Shown here in pieces: positions 25,534 to 34,119 of a DNA stretch of 64,000 bases; the first letter of the stretch is position 1; each line of letters opens with the position of its first letter. The stretch is from Holdemanella hominis. Lineage in GTDB: Bacteria; Bacillota_I; Bacilli_A; Erysipelotrichales; Erysipelotrichaceae. The stretch is from positions 1 to 64,000 of the forward strand of contig NZ_JACRWH010000002.1 of the NCBI RefSeq assembly GCF_014306155.1. Reading direction: 5' to 3'. The notes under the pieces were generated by a model, which was not told where the DNA came from, made no database searches, and was given only the letters and a program-made list of their open reading frames with translations. Position numbers and translations under genes: made by a program.

Positions 25534-25547
25534 TTTATAACCCTCGT

Positions 25548-25578
25548 TAAAAAAACTAGTCCGCTAAAGACTAGTTTT
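25548..25578 (-). terminator. Terminator or attenuator between ispA and dxs
   Basis: AAAACTAGT (25552-25560) and ACTAGTTTT (25570-25578) form a 9-bp stem; on the minus strand it is followed by a T-run. It lies 40-70 bp after the ispA stop and only 15 bp before the dxs start codon. Confidence 0.8.
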
Positions 25579-25621
25579 AGCTATTATTAATATACCCCTT
25601 TTTTCAAAGAAATTCCATATA

Positions 25622-26470
25622 TTAATATGTACGCTTTAATAAAGTATCCAATACTTTTGACAGTGAAGTCACATCACAGCTCACATATCCCAATTCTTTA
25701 CGAATTGTTTCATCATAGCTTGCGACCATATCCCTAGCACCTTGAAGTCCTAATAAATATACAGCTGTGACTTTATGATTATCTTCATCGCTTAATGATT
25801 TTCCAACAACTTCTTCACTACCCGTAACATCTAAAATATCATCCTGCATCTGGAATTCTAGACCTAAGACAAGACCTATCTTACGGAAGTGTTCCACATC
25901 ATCGAATTTATTCGCTAAGATACATCCACAAACCAATGGTAATGTTAATAATTTGCTAGTCTTGTAGTGATCAATTTCCTGTAAAAGTGCAAGTGTTGGA
26001 TTTAGATCATTTTCAGACTGTAAATCTAAAGTTTGTCCATAAATCATGCCATCAATCCCGGAATACCAAGAAAGAGCCTTTACTAAAGCCACTTTTTGTT
26101 CAGCACTACATTCACTATCCAATGCAACTTCAAATGCCTTCGTCAATAGTCCATCGCCTGCAAGAATGGCAGTTGCCTCATCATAAGCTTTATGACAACT
26201 TGGTTTACCACGACGCAAATCATCATTATCCATGGCTGGAAGATCATCATGAATCAATGAATATGTATGAATCATTTCAATGGCACAAGCACAAGGATAA
26301 CCAACTCTAGCATCGATTCCATAGCCTTCTAGTACAGAAAACAGCAAAGTAGGACGTACACGCTTACCCCCATTCATCAATGAATAGGCCATCGCATCTT
26401 TTGTACGACTATCATCATTTTCATGTACTCGCATCAATAAATAATCTTCAAATTCTTTATTCACCATCAT
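25622..26470 (-). CDS. ispA: Polyprenyl (farnesyl) diphosphate synthase
   Basis: 282 residues. First aspartate-rich motif HDDLPAMDNDDLRRGKPSCH (about 83-102), second motif QMQDDILDVTG (about 213-223), both essential for Mg-diphosphate binding. Size and motifs are those of short-chain trans-prenyl synthases that make geranyl/farnesyl diphosphate from IPP and DMAPP. The start overlaps the end of xseB by 14 bp, the common xseA-xseB-ispA-dxs arrangement. Confidence 0.95.
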   Translation of the reverse strand: MMVNKEFEDYLLMRVHENDDSRTKDAMAYSLMNGGKRVRPTLLFSVLEGYGIDARVGYPCACAIEMIHTYSLIHDDLPAMDNDDLRRGKPSCHKAYDEATAILAGDGLLTKAFEVALDSECSAEQKVALVKALSWYSGIDGMIYGQTLDLQSENDLNPTLALLQEIDHYKTSKLLTLPLVCGCILANKFDDVEHFRKIGLVLGLEFQMQDDILDVTGSEEVVGKSLSDEDNHKVTAVYLLGLQGARDMVASYDETIRKELGYVSCDVTSLSKVLDTLLKRTY

Positions 26471-26666
26471 CTTGATTCACCTCCATCAACTGATCCATTT
26501 TTGTTTCAAATTTTTTTAATTGTTTTTCGCATTGCGCACTCAATTTCAAGCCTTCCTCAAATAATGACATGGCCTCTTCAAGCTCCAATTCATTATTATT
26601 TAACAAAGTCACGATTTCATCCAATCGTTTCATCGCCTCTTGAAATTTCATTTGTTTAGCGGCCAT
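26457..26666 (-). CDS. xseB: Exodeoxyribonuclease VII small subunit
   Basis: 69 residues from the ATG at 26666, chosen because AGGAGG lies 6 nt upstream; the frame extends further but without a site. The sequence (MAAKQMKFQEAMKRLDEIVT onwards, LEEAMSLFEEGLKL) is the two-helix hairpin typical of XseB, which coats the XseA coiled coil in the ExoVII complex that degrades single-stranded DNA. It lies directly after xseA. Confidence 0.95.
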   Translation of the reverse strand: MAAKQMKFQEAMKRLDEIVTLLNNNELELEEAMSLFEEGLKLSAQCEKQLKKFETKMDQLMEVNQDDGE

Positions 26667-26667
26667 T

Positions 26668-27999
26668 TTATTCCTCCTTAGTGGATACAACACATGAAGT
26701 GATCACACCATCATTTACTCTTGTCACCATTATATCATCACTTGCGACATCTTTGACATTCTTAATAACTTTATCTTCAATCTTTGAGATACTATAACCA
26801 CGAGAAAGTACCTTTAAAGGTGAATAGGCATCCAATAAAGCACAATTTTTTTGTAAAGAATGTCTAGAATTTTGTAGTAAAACTTGCATATTCGATCTTA
26901 ATTTTTCAGGCACCATAGAAAGTTTATTTTCTTGTACCTTTACTACATTCATCATACGCAAATGCATCTGTTGCGTATAATTCTTGATGACATTTTTCTT
27001 TTGCAGCTCTATCTCTAGTATATGTTCAAATTGTGTATTGTAGCCATCTAGTTTTAATTGTTTTTCTATAATAAAAGATTTTGGGTCCTTCAAATACAGA
27101 TGATTCTTATACGAATCCAGTTTTAACTTGTTGTGATTTAAAATCATAGACATGTTTTGCCTCAACAATTCTGTATCCTTTAAAATTTGAGTCATCACTT
27201 CATATTGATCCAAAGTCACCCATTGTGCAGCTGCTGTAGGGGTAACACTTCGATGATCACAGACAAGATCACATAATGTTGTATCCACTTCATGACCTAC
27301 ACCACTGACAATATATGTATTTAAACTGTAAATCGTCTTTACAAGCTGGACATCATTAAAACAGAACAAATCTTCAAAGCTTCCTCCACCACGAACAATC
27401 AATAAGGCATCATGATTATGTGTATCAGCCTCTTTCAAGGATTGAATCAAACTTTTAGGTGCAAAACTACCTTGCACTAAACTAGGATATAAAGTGACCT
27501 TCATCATCGGCCAACGTCTTTGAATGGTTGATAATACGTCTTGTAAGGCAGCAGCCTGTGCCCCAGTTACAACACCAATATTTTCAATATAGTCAGGTTT
27601 AGTCTTTTTATGACTTTCATCAAAATATCCAGCCCTTAAAAGATCTTGTTTTCTTTTTTCAAATTCAAGATATAAATCACCTAAACCATCTTGTTTCATT
27701 TGACGAATCACAAGCTGAAGACTGCCCCTTTGCTCATACACATTAATGCTTCCTGAAACTAAAACGCGCATACCTTCTTCTACATTGAAGTTTAAACGTG
27801 ATACATAACTTGAAAACATAACACAACTCATTTCTCCACTTTTATCTTTCAAAGAAAAATAATAATGTCCCGATCTGTGTTTTGTCAGGTTGCTGATTTC
27901 ACCCTGAATCCAGATGCCATCCAGATCCATGGTTTGTGTTAAAACATTTTTAATGCGAGCAATAACACTAGAAATACTTACAACCATTTCATTTCTCAT
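26668..27999 (-). CDS. xseA: Exodeoxyribonuclease VII large subunit
   Basis: 443 residues. N-terminal OB-fold (about 10-105, IWIQGEISNLTKHRSGHYYF), central nuclease domain with GVVTGAQAAALQDVLSTIQR and VRGGGSFEDLFCFND (the Asp/Gly-rich core), and a long C-terminal coiled coil ending in SPLKVLSRGYSI. Cleaves single-stranded DNA in both directions together with XseB. Slight oddity: the usual TSPTGAA at the first nuclease motif reads TGAQAAA. The start overlaps nusB by 4 bp. Confidence 0.95.
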   Translation of the reverse strand: MRNEMVVSISSVIARIKNVLTQTMDLDGIWIQGEISNLTKHRSGHYYFSLKDKSGEMSCVMFSSYVSRLNFNVEEGMRVLVSGSINVYEQRGSLQLVIRQMKQDGLGDLYLEFEKRKQDLLRAGYFDESHKKTKPDYIENIGVVTGAQAAALQDVLSTIQRRWPMMKVTLYPSLVQGSFAPKSLIQSLKEADTHNHDALLIVRGGGSFEDLFCFNDVQLVKTIYSLNTYIVSGVGHEVDTTLCDLVCDHRSVTPTAAAQWVTLDQYEVMTQILKDTELLRQNMSMILNHNKLKLDSYKNHLYLKDPKSFIIEKQLKLDGYNTQFEHILEIELQKKNVIKNYTQQMHLRMMNVVKVQENKLSMVPEKLRSNMQVLLQNSRHSLQKNCALLDAYSPLKVLSRGYSISKIEDKVIKNVKDVASDDIMVTRVNDGVITSCVVSTKEE

Positions 28000-28373
28000 A
28001 GCTGGTCAAGAACTCCATTTAATAATTTATAAGAATTATCATCGCAATACTTTTTAGCCAAAGTAATCGCTTCGTTGATTACAACAGCTTTCGGTGTATC
28101 GTTTGCCAAGATTTCCTGGAAAGAAATTAAAAGAATGGCTTGTTCTAACATACTTAAACGATCAAAATCCCAGTCATCACGTAATAATTCATTGATTTTT
28201 TGTTCAAAAGCTTCTTTGTTTTCAACAGTTCCAATTGTTAAACTATATAAATATCCATCAATGTCATTTGAACCTTTCATTACATCAAATACACATTTAC
28301 GAATATCCTTTCCTAATAATAAGTGTTGATACACACTTTGCATCGCAACTAGACGTTGTTCATGTCTATTCAT
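27996..28373 (-). CDS. nusB: Transcription antitermination factor NusB
   Basis: 125 residues, all-helical. It begins MNRHEQRLVAMQSVYQHLLL and ends with a FANDTPKAVVINEAITLAKK-like segment (here LANDTPKAVVINEAITLAK), the NusB signature. NusB with NusE binds boxA RNA in rRNA antitermination. It overlaps xseA, and its ATG directly follows the stop of the 5'-nucleotidase gene. Confidence 0.93.
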   Translation of the reverse strand: MNRHEQRLVAMQSVYQHLLLGKDIRKCVFDVMKGSNDIDGYLYSLTIGTVENKEAFEQKINELLRDDWDFDRLSMLEQAILLISFQEILANDTPKAVVINEAITLAKKYCDDNSYKLLNGVLDQL

Positions 28374-29270
28374 CTACATTTCTCCTTCTTTATATGGTAC
28401 GCGCGCACTTGGAACTACATCACTTGCAGGCCCGGCATGCACATCTTGATCATCAAAAAATATATTGGCGCCAAAACAAGCTAATACATCCGCTTTTTTA
28501 GCTCCTTGCATAAAGAATACTTCATCTACGACAATATTCCATGCTCTTAAAGTTTTTATTACACGAACACCCGTATCTTTGTTTCGTGCTGTCACAATCG
28601 CTGTTCTTAATACATTTAAATCTTTAGTTTCATTTTGAAGCCAAGATAAACTCTTTAGTAAAGAAGCCATTGGACCTTTTTGTAAGGCAACATCCCGGTT
28701 TAAAATCTCATTTTCATTGAATGCTTCTAAACCATGTTCCTGATAGATCTTTTCCGATTCAGCCGAAAATAATACGGCATCCGCATCGAAGGCGATACGA
28801 ATCTGATTATCAGGAAAACTATATTTAGTATCTCTGGCATAAATCATACCGGCCGCAAAGCCTGCATGAATCGCATTAGATACGTCATTTTCATTACACG
28901 ATAAGAATAAATCGACACCAAACGCCGATAAATAACGACTGATGTCTTCTCCACCACTCAAAACCATTCGACCAATGTCCATATCATAATACTCAAGTGA
29001 GTGAATGATACGCAAAGACGTATCCGCACTGTTTCTTGACATCACAATAACTTCAACAAGTTTTCGATTCGCGAGTTTATTGATGTTTAATAAGTTTTTA
29101 ACTAACACAAAACCACTACCCGGACTTAACACATCATTTTCGTGAACAATTTGATAGTCACGATATGCGTCTAATCCTTCTTTTTCAAAAACCTCATTTT
29201 CTTTTTCTAAGTTAAATAAAGCTCTTGAACTAATACCTACCACAAGATAATTTTCAAAAGATACACTCAT
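28374..29270 (-). CDS. Cytosolic 5'-nucleotidase family protein (PF06189-like)
   Basis: 298 residues of the bacterial 5'-nucleotidase family. The sequence opens ENYLVVGISSRALFNLEKEN and contains SRNSADTSLRIIHSLEYYDM, then IRIAFDADAVLFSAESEKIY and VTARNKDTGVRVIKTLRAWN, a repeated motif layout of this family. FDADAVL plausibly carries the HAD-like catalytic aspartates. It would dephosphorylate nucleoside monophosphates; substrate unknown. It lies immediately upstream of nusB with no gap, so probably co-transcribed, which is an unusual partner for nusB. Confidence 0.8.
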   Translation of the reverse strand: MSVSFENYLVVGISSRALFNLEKENEVFEKEGLDAYRDYQIVHENDVLSPGSGFVLVKNLLNINKLANRKLVEVIVMSRNSADTSLRIIHSLEYYDMDIGRMVLSGGEDISRYLSAFGVDLFLSCNENDVSNAIHAGFAAGMIYARDTKYSFPDNQIRIAFDADAVLFSAESEKIYQEHGLEAFNENEILNRDVALQKGPMASLLKSLSWLQNETKDLNVLRTAIVTARNKDTGVRVIKTLRAWNIVVDEVFFMQGAKKADVLACFGANIFFDDQDVHAGPASDVVPSARVPYKEGEM

Positions 29271-29277
29271 AAAATTG

Positions 29278-29306
29278 AAAAAAGGAAACCTTTGAAAGAT
29301 TTCCTT
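29278..29306 (-). terminator. Terminator after the Asp23 gene
   Basis: On the minus strand, a 9-bp stem (29304-29296 with 29292-29284, including one G-U pair) and a 3-nt loop precede a run of six T. It lies right at the stop of the Asp23/Gls24 gene and just before the 5'-nucleotidase start. Confidence 0.75.
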
Positions 29307-29634
29307 AAAAAATAAATCCAGTCACCTGAATTTCAATCGCTTCAGGTTTAAAGTCTGTCATATAAGAAATACTTTCAAAGATCTTGTTTTGTAGATTTAA
29401 ACAAACATCACTTACATTTGATTTGTGGTTCACTTTTACAGGAATTGATAAAGTCAATTTATTGCCCTCTACACGAGTGACAATTCCTGTCTTAAATGGT
29501 TTTGTTCCTTCGGCAATCTGAACATTTTCATCTTCTTCGATCACGTTCTTTGCGATTGTAGAAAAAACTGATTTATTTAAAGAAATAACACCATATTCAT
29601 TGCCTGGTTCTAGCTCGATATATTCTTTCGCCAT
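29305..29634 (-). CDS. Asp23/Gls24 family envelope-stress protein
   Basis: 109 residues. YGVISLNKSVFSTIAKNVIE near the N-terminus and the central SIPVKVNHKSNVSDVCLNLQ segment match the Asp23 (DUF322) family, including B. subtilis YloU/YqhY. YqhY-type members sit beside nusB and affect fatty-acid/acetyl-CoA carboxylase homeostasis. The location two genes upstream of nusB supports a YqhY-like identity. Cytosolic, no membrane segment. Confidence 0.85.
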   Translation of the reverse strand: MAKEYIELEPGNEYGVISLNKSVFSTIAKNVIEEDENVQIAEGTKPFKTGIVTRVEGNKLTLSIPVKVNHKSNVSDVCLNLQNKIFESISYMTDFKPEAIEIQVTGFIF

Positions 29635-29672
29635 ATTTTCACCTTCACTTCTCTTTTAGTATACCAAAAAAG

Positions 29673-30650
29673 TTATTTAAACTCAAAAACTTTCGCATCC
29701 CAAAGTGATGCGGTTTTCGCAACATATTGCTTTTCATACAAAATTACATTTTTACAAGTAACAATATCACTCTGCAACTGTTTCTTTAAGGCTTCAAAAC
29801 CATCAAAACGAATCTCATTCCGCGTCTTTTTCAAGAAGAAAAAGCGTACTTGTCGTTCATAAATATCTTGATCAAAATCAAAGATATGCGCTTCAATAGA
29901 AATTTTTGTATTTTCAAAAGTAGGATTATTTCCCACATTGATCATAGCCCCATAAAATGTATCATCCACATATACAAAGCCTGCATAAACACCACTGGAA
30001 GGCATTAAATAATCGGGATTTGCCCCAAGATTTGCGGTTGGAAACTTCAAGAGTGTGCTGCCACGTTTAAAGCCATGCTCAATCACACCTTCGATTGAAT
30101 ACATATAGCCTAATAATTCATTGGCTAAATCCATCTTGCCACTTTGAATTAGTGGCTCAATGCGACTGGATGAGATTTTTTCGTTTTTCGAATTTACACT
30201 GGCAATCACTGAAACATCAAAATAGTTTTGTGAAGAAATTGTATCAACATTCCCTGTATTTTTTGAAGCATATTTAAAATCAAATCCACAAGTAATATGT
30301 GCTACATTCATCTTTTTTAACAGTATATGAAAGGCATCAACATCTAAAGCAGCAAAATCCTTAGAGAAAGTAATGACATACATCACTTCAATACCCATCA
30401 CGCTTGCCAAGTGAATACGATCTTCTAACGTTGTGATATGACGACATACACAATCTGGAAAAAAGATTTTCCAAGGATCTGGATCAAATGTGATCAAACC
30501 ACTTTGAATGTTTAACTCTTTGGCTTTGGCAATACAATTCTCAAGCAATGCCTGATGCCCTGTATGTAGGCCATCAAAGAAGCCTATACAACAAGAACTC
30601 TTTGGCAAATTTTCTTGTACATGTAAATAATCAATACGAATGACTTCCAT
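29673..30650 (-). CDS. ribF: Bifunctional riboflavin kinase / FAD synthetase
   Basis: 325 residues. The start at 30650 shares a base with the truB stop (TAATG) and has AGAGG 9 nt upstream; an ATG two codons earlier is too close to that site. N-terminal FMN adenylyltransferase with GFFDGLHTGHQALL (about 23-36, HxGH nucleotidyltransferase motif; here DGLHTGH) and the ISSSRIE signature. C-terminal riboflavin kinase with GSTLLKFPTANLG (T of the PTAN motif) and NVGNNPTF. It makes FMN and FAD, needed by Bcd and Etf in this window. Coupled to truB, as in most Firmicutes. Confidence 0.95.
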   Translation of the reverse strand: MEVIRIDYLHVQENLPKSSCCIGFFDGLHTGHQALLENCIAKAKELNIQSGLITFDPDPWKIFFPDCVCRHITTLEDRIHLASVMGIEVMYVITFSKDFAALDVDAFHILLKKMNVAHITCGFDFKYASKNTGNVDTISSQNYFDVSVIASVNSKNEKISSSRIEPLIQSGKMDLANELLGYMYSIEGVIEHGFKRGSTLLKFPTANLGANPDYLMPSSGVYAGFVYVDDTFYGAMINVGNNPTFENTKISIEAHIFDFDQDIYERQVRFFFLKKTRNEIRFDGFEALKKQLQSDIVTCKNVILYEKQYVAKTASLWDAKVFEFK

Positions 30651-31474
30651 TACCATAGACCTCTTTTACTCTTAAAAATTCCTTCACGCTCTTTTTCATA
30701 GATTGCGATAGGCTCACCTGCATCTACAATACATACTTCTTGATTTTGATTATCTAAACGAATGCGTTTTCCTTGGTACACATCTTGAATCGGTTGATAG
30801 TCAATCTTATCTAAATGATCCAATACATAGATTGAAGGATATAAGACAGGTTCTTGTGTTTCAAGATCTTCTAGTGTTTGAGCCTGATCAATTGTAAAGC
30901 GACCAACTTTAGTTCGTCTTAAACTTTTCATACAACCTAGATTATTTGTGTTTAAAGCCAAATCACGACAAATACTACGAACATACGTTCCACTCGAACA
31001 TGCCACTTTAAAACTGTAGTCACCAAGATCTTCCATCGAATAAATTTCAATATCGCTATAGACTTTAGGAACTTCAAGTCCCTCTCTTTGATAGTCCATT
31101 AATTTTTTCCCATTCACTTTTTTATTGGAAGTCTTTGGCACCAATTGATGGTTCTTACCAACAAATTTTTGAAGTTCCTCTGAAAAACAAAAATCCAAAT
31201 TCATTTCTTTTTCAACTTCCACTTCACCCCAAATATCATCGGTTGATGTACTTTTACCAAATTCGATCTGCCCAACATATTCTTTATCTGTATCACTTAA
31301 AAACTGTAATAATTTACACGACTTTCCACAAAGAACAACTAAAACTCCGGTTGCGTTGGGATCTAGTGTACCTGTATGTCCAAATTTTTTTTGTTTATAT
31401 TTTTTTCGAAGCCAATTCACAACATCATGGCTTGTCATACCATACGGTTTATCAATAATTAAAATTCCATCCAT
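30650..31474 (-). CDS. truB: tRNA pseudouridine-55 synthase
   Basis: 274 residues. Catalytic Asp in GHTGTLDPNATGVLVV (D38) and the KPYGMTSHDVVNWLR opening of TruB. Tyr and Leu signature residues follow in VGQIEFGKSTSTDD. It converts U55 of the T-loop to pseudouridine in most tRNAs. The C-terminal part is short and lacks an obvious full PUA domain. Translationally coupled to ribF. Confidence 0.95.
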   Translation of the reverse strand: MDGILIIDKPYGMTSHDVVNWLRKKYKQKKFGHTGTLDPNATGVLVVLCGKSCKLLQFLSDTDKEYVGQIEFGKSTSTDDIWGEVEVEKEMNLDFCFSEELQKFVGKNHQLVPKTSNKKVNGKKLMDYQREGLEVPKVYSDIEIYSMEDLGDYSFKVACSSGTYVRSICRDLALNTNNLGCMKSLRRTKVGRFTIDQAQTLEDLETQEPVLYPSIYVLDHLDKIDYQPIQDVYQGKRIRLDNQNQEVCIVDAGEPIAIYEKEREGIFKSKRGLW

Positions 31475-31549
31475 AATTTCACCTTTTATATTTTACTTGT
31501 TTTTAAGGGTACTTGCAACTATGCACATCTGGCACTAAAAAGTCAAGAC

Positions 31550-31578
31550 TTGTATTCTAATATGAAGTTCGTTATTAT
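31550..31578 (+). promoter_or_regulatory. Promoter of the 6S-like RNA
   Basis: TTGTAT (31550-31555), exactly 17 bp, TATTAT (31573-31578). Predicted start near 31585 coincides with the first base of the closing helix of the RNA. Confidence 0.6.
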
Positions 31579-31584
31579 AGAGGT

Positions 31585-31738
31585 GCCTAAGGACATTAAT
31601 TTTTCCTACACTCGAGATAAGGGAAATCGGATGTTGAATTGTTGTGTTGAAGACCCGCTACGCGTGGGGATCCTAATGCTATTCACAGATTACCCACCTG
31701 TACTTAACAGGGAAAGATCTCATGTTCTTGGGCTTTTT
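31585..31738 (+). ncRNA. ssrS: Candidate 6S RNA
   Basis: About 154 nt with its own promoter. GCCTAAGGACA at the 5' end (31585-31595) pairs with TGTTCTTGGGC (31723-31733) near the 3' end through 11 pairs, two of them G-U on this strand only, followed by a T-run that would end transcription. Inside are large open loops, a GAGAT/ATCTC pair, a CCCGC/GCGTGGG-type hairpin and a CCTGT/ACAGG hairpin, that is, a rod with a bubble. In Bacillus subtilis the 6S-1 gene lies next to aspS in a hisS-aspS neighbourhood, the same context as here. 6S RNA sequesters RNA polymerase holoenzyme. Identity rests on context, size and closing stem, not on a covariance search. Confidence 0.5.
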
Positions 31739-31753
31739 AAATAGGTAAAAAGT

Positions 31754-32335
31754 ATGAACGCAAAAGAAGAATTTATTCAAATATATAAAGAAAATATCCA
31801 ACGTGAAGGTGCCGATACCTTTCTAGAATTCTTAGAAGGAGTTCACTCTGATTTTTTTACGGCCCCTGCAAGCACACGTTTTCATGGCAACATGGAAGGT
31901 GGTCTTTGTGAACACAGTGTACATGTGTATCATTGTTTAAAGGACTATTTATCAAGACAAAGAGTTCAAGATACGTACAATATGCGCTACAGCGATGAAA
32001 CCATTGCTCTTGTAGCCCTACTTCATGATGTATGTAAGATCAATGTCTATAAAAAAGGTACAAGAAACAAGAAAATCGATGGTGAGTGGCATCAAGTGGA
32101 TGTTTTTGAATTTGAAGACAATATTCCATTTGGTCATGGTGAAAAAAGTGTCTATATGATTCAGCCATTCATGCGTATAACTCGTGAAGAAGCGTTTGCG
32201 ATTCGTTATCATATGGGATTTTCTGGATGCGACCCAGTCAATAATGTGGGTAAAGCTTTTGAATTATTCCCGCTTGCCTTTGCGCTAAGTACTGCCGATA
32301 TGGAGGCTACATATTTTTTAGATAAGCAAGTCTAG
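31754..32335 (+). CDS. HD-domain hydrolase
   Basis: 193 residues. The HD superfamily metal site is visible as GGLCEHSVHVY (His), LLHDVCKI (His-Asp), FGHGEKSVYMI (His/Glu) and a C-terminal ALSTADMEAT (Asp). Such single HD-domain proteins act as phosphohydrolases on nucleotides or nucleic acids; it somewhat resembles the HD half of YhaM but lacks the OB domain, so no specific function is claimed. AGGT stands 10 nt upstream of the ATG. It lies directly downstream of the 6S-like RNA terminator on the same strand. Confidence 0.75.
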   Translation: MNAKEEFIQIYKENIQREGADTFLEFLEGVHSDFFTAPASTRFHGNMEGGLCEHSVHVYHCLKDYLSRQRVQDTYNMRYSDETIALVALLHDVCKINVYKKGTRNKKIDGEWHQVDVFEFEDNIPFGHGEKSVYMIQPFMRITREEAFAIRYHMGFSGCDPVNNVGKAFELFPLAFALSTADMEATYFLDKQV

Positions 32336-32351
32336 ATGACTTGTTTTTTTT
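32327..32351 (+). terminator. Terminator of the HD-domain gene
   Basis: CAAGTC (32327-32332) and GACTTG (32338-32343) pair around TAGAT, followed by eight T. The stop codon overlaps the loop. Confidence 0.85.
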
Positions 32352-32352
32352 A

Positions 32353-32382
32353 TACAAAAAGACAGGAAAAAATTCCTGTCTT
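32353..32382 (-). terminator. Terminator of the hisS-aspS operon
   Basis: AAGACAGGAA (32359-32368) pairs with TTCCTGTCTT (32373-32382) around AAAA; on the minus strand it is followed by five T. It overlaps the aspS stop. Confidence 0.85.
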
Positions 32383-34117
32383 ACTTTGTTTCAATACCCA
32401 ATTCTTTTAATTGTGCTGGATCTACAGGACTTGGTGCCTGTGCCATTAAATCCGATGCACTTGCTGTTTTAGGGAATGCGACGACATCACGAATGTTGTC
32501 TGTACCAGCTAAAATCATAGTTAAACGTTCTAGACCAATACCTACACCTCCATGAGGTGGAGTTCCATATTGGAATGCATCCATAAACCAGCTGAATTTT
32601 TCATGTGCTTCTTCTAAAGTCATACCGATAGCTTCAAATACTTTTTCTTGAAGCTTTTGATCATGAATACGAATGGATCCTGATAATAATTCATAGCCGT
32701 TTAACACTAAGTCATAAGCTCTAGAATAACAATGTGCTGGATCACTCAACAATTTATCGACATCTTCTAAGTTAGGTGATGTGAATGGGTGATGAGCCGC
32801 TACATAACGGTTTTCATTTTCATCATATTCAAACATTGGGAAATCAGTAACCCATAAGAATTCATAGGCATCTTTGTTGATCAAATCTAAATCATGACCT
32901 AATTTCACACGCAATGCACCAAGTGAGGATTGAGCCACTTTCTTCTTATCCGCTACGAAGAATACAATATCATTTTCTTCGATATTCAACATTGTACGCA
33001 ATGCTTCTTTTTCGGCATCGGATAAAACTTTTGTGACACTTCCCGCAAAGCCTTCCGCTGTTAATTTTAAGTTGGCAAGTGCTTTTGCACCATATACTTT
33101 TACATAATCTTGTAGTTTATCCAATTGTTTTCTTGAGAACTTGTCCGCCCCATTTTTAACATTCATAGCCTGGATGATGCCACCTTCATTTAAGCAATTT
33201 TCGAATACTTTAAATTCAGTGTTTGCGAATACTTCACTGACATTATATAAAGGCATGTCAAAACGTAAATCTGGTTTATCTGAACCATATCTTTCCATAC
33301 AAGTATCATATGGAATACGTTTAAATTCTGGTAGTTCAATACCTTTGATATCTTTGAAGATTTCTTTCATCAAACCTTCTGTCATTGACCAAATGTCTTC
33401 TTCGTCCACAAAACTCATTTCAATATCGATCTGTGAGAATTCAGGTTGACGGTCTGCTCTTAAATCTTCATCTCTAAAACAACGAGCAATTTGGAAGTAG
33501 CGATCCATTCCCCCGACCATCAATAACTGTTTGTATAGCTGTGGCGATTGTGGAAGTGCATAGAATTCCCCTTTACTAATACGACTAGGCACTAAATAGT
33601 CACGTGCACCTTCTGGAGTCGAACGACATAAAATAGGTGTTTCCACTTCTGTAAAGCCATATTTAGCTAAGTAGTTACGAACTAATAAAGTTATACGGTT
33701 TCTTAAGATTAGATTCTTTTGAAGAACTGGTCTTCTTAAATCTAAATAACGATATTTTAAACGAGTATCCTCTAAAGCATCTGTTTCATCCGCAATGATA
33801 ATTGGTGTGGTGATAGCTGTATTAACAATTTTTACTTCACGAACTACAACTTCAATTTCCCCCGTTTCAAGCTTAGGGTTTTTGTCTTTTCTTTCAACAA
33901 CCGTTCCTTTTACTTGTAGTACATATTCATTACGTACATCACTGATTTGTGTTGCTATATCTTCATTGAATACAAGTTGTGTAATACCATAACGATCTCT
34001 TAAATCGATAAAGACCAAAGCTCCAAAATTACGGCGTTTCGCAACCCAGCCACATAAAGTGACTTCTGAATTTACATCTTGAAGACGCAATTCTCCATTG
34101 TTATGAGTTCTATACAT
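32381..34117 (-). CDS. aspS: Aspartate--tRNA ligase
   Basis: 578 residues. N-terminal OB anticodon-binding domain (about 1-105, ending before ALEDTRLKYRYLDLRRP), class II catalytic core with motif 2 FRDEDLRADRQPEFSQIDIE (about 214-233) and motif 3 GVGIGLERLTMILAG, and the bacterial GAD insertion domain (about 285-415). Charges tRNA-Asp; bacterial-type enzymes may also charge tRNA-Asn when gatCAB is used. It follows hisS by 2 bp, so the T-box of hisS should control both. Confidence 0.97.
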   Translation of the reverse strand: MYRTHNNGELRLQDVNSEVTLCGWVAKRRNFGALVFIDLRDRYGITQLVFNEDIATQISDVRNEYVLQVKGTVVERKDKNPKLETGEIEVVVREVKIVNTAITTPIIIADETDALEDTRLKYRYLDLRRPVLQKNLILRNRITLLVRNYLAKYGFTEVETPILCRSTPEGARDYLVPSRISKGEFYALPQSPQLYKQLLMVGGMDRYFQIARCFRDEDLRADRQPEFSQIDIEMSFVDEEDIWSMTEGLMKEIFKDIKGIELPEFKRIPYDTCMERYGSDKPDLRFDMPLYNVSEVFANTEFKVFENCLNEGGIIQAMNVKNGADKFSRKQLDKLQDYVKVYGAKALANLKLTAEGFAGSVTKVLSDAEKEALRTMLNIEENDIVFFVADKKKVAQSSLGALRVKLGHDLDLINKDAYEFLWVTDFPMFEYDENENRYVAAHHPFTSPNLEDVDKLLSDPAHCYSRAYDLVLNGYELLSGSIRIHDQKLQEKVFEAIGMTLEEAHEKFSWFMDAFQYGTPPHGGVGIGLERLTMILAGTDNIRDVVAFPKTASASDLMAQAPSPVDPAQLKELGIETK

Positions 34118-34119
34118 TT

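Noticed and set aside
31550..31744. 64-codon plus-strand frame
   Set aside because: It coincides with the promoter and body of the 6S-like RNA, lacks a ribosome binding site and gives a low-complexity-free but unrecognisable peptide.
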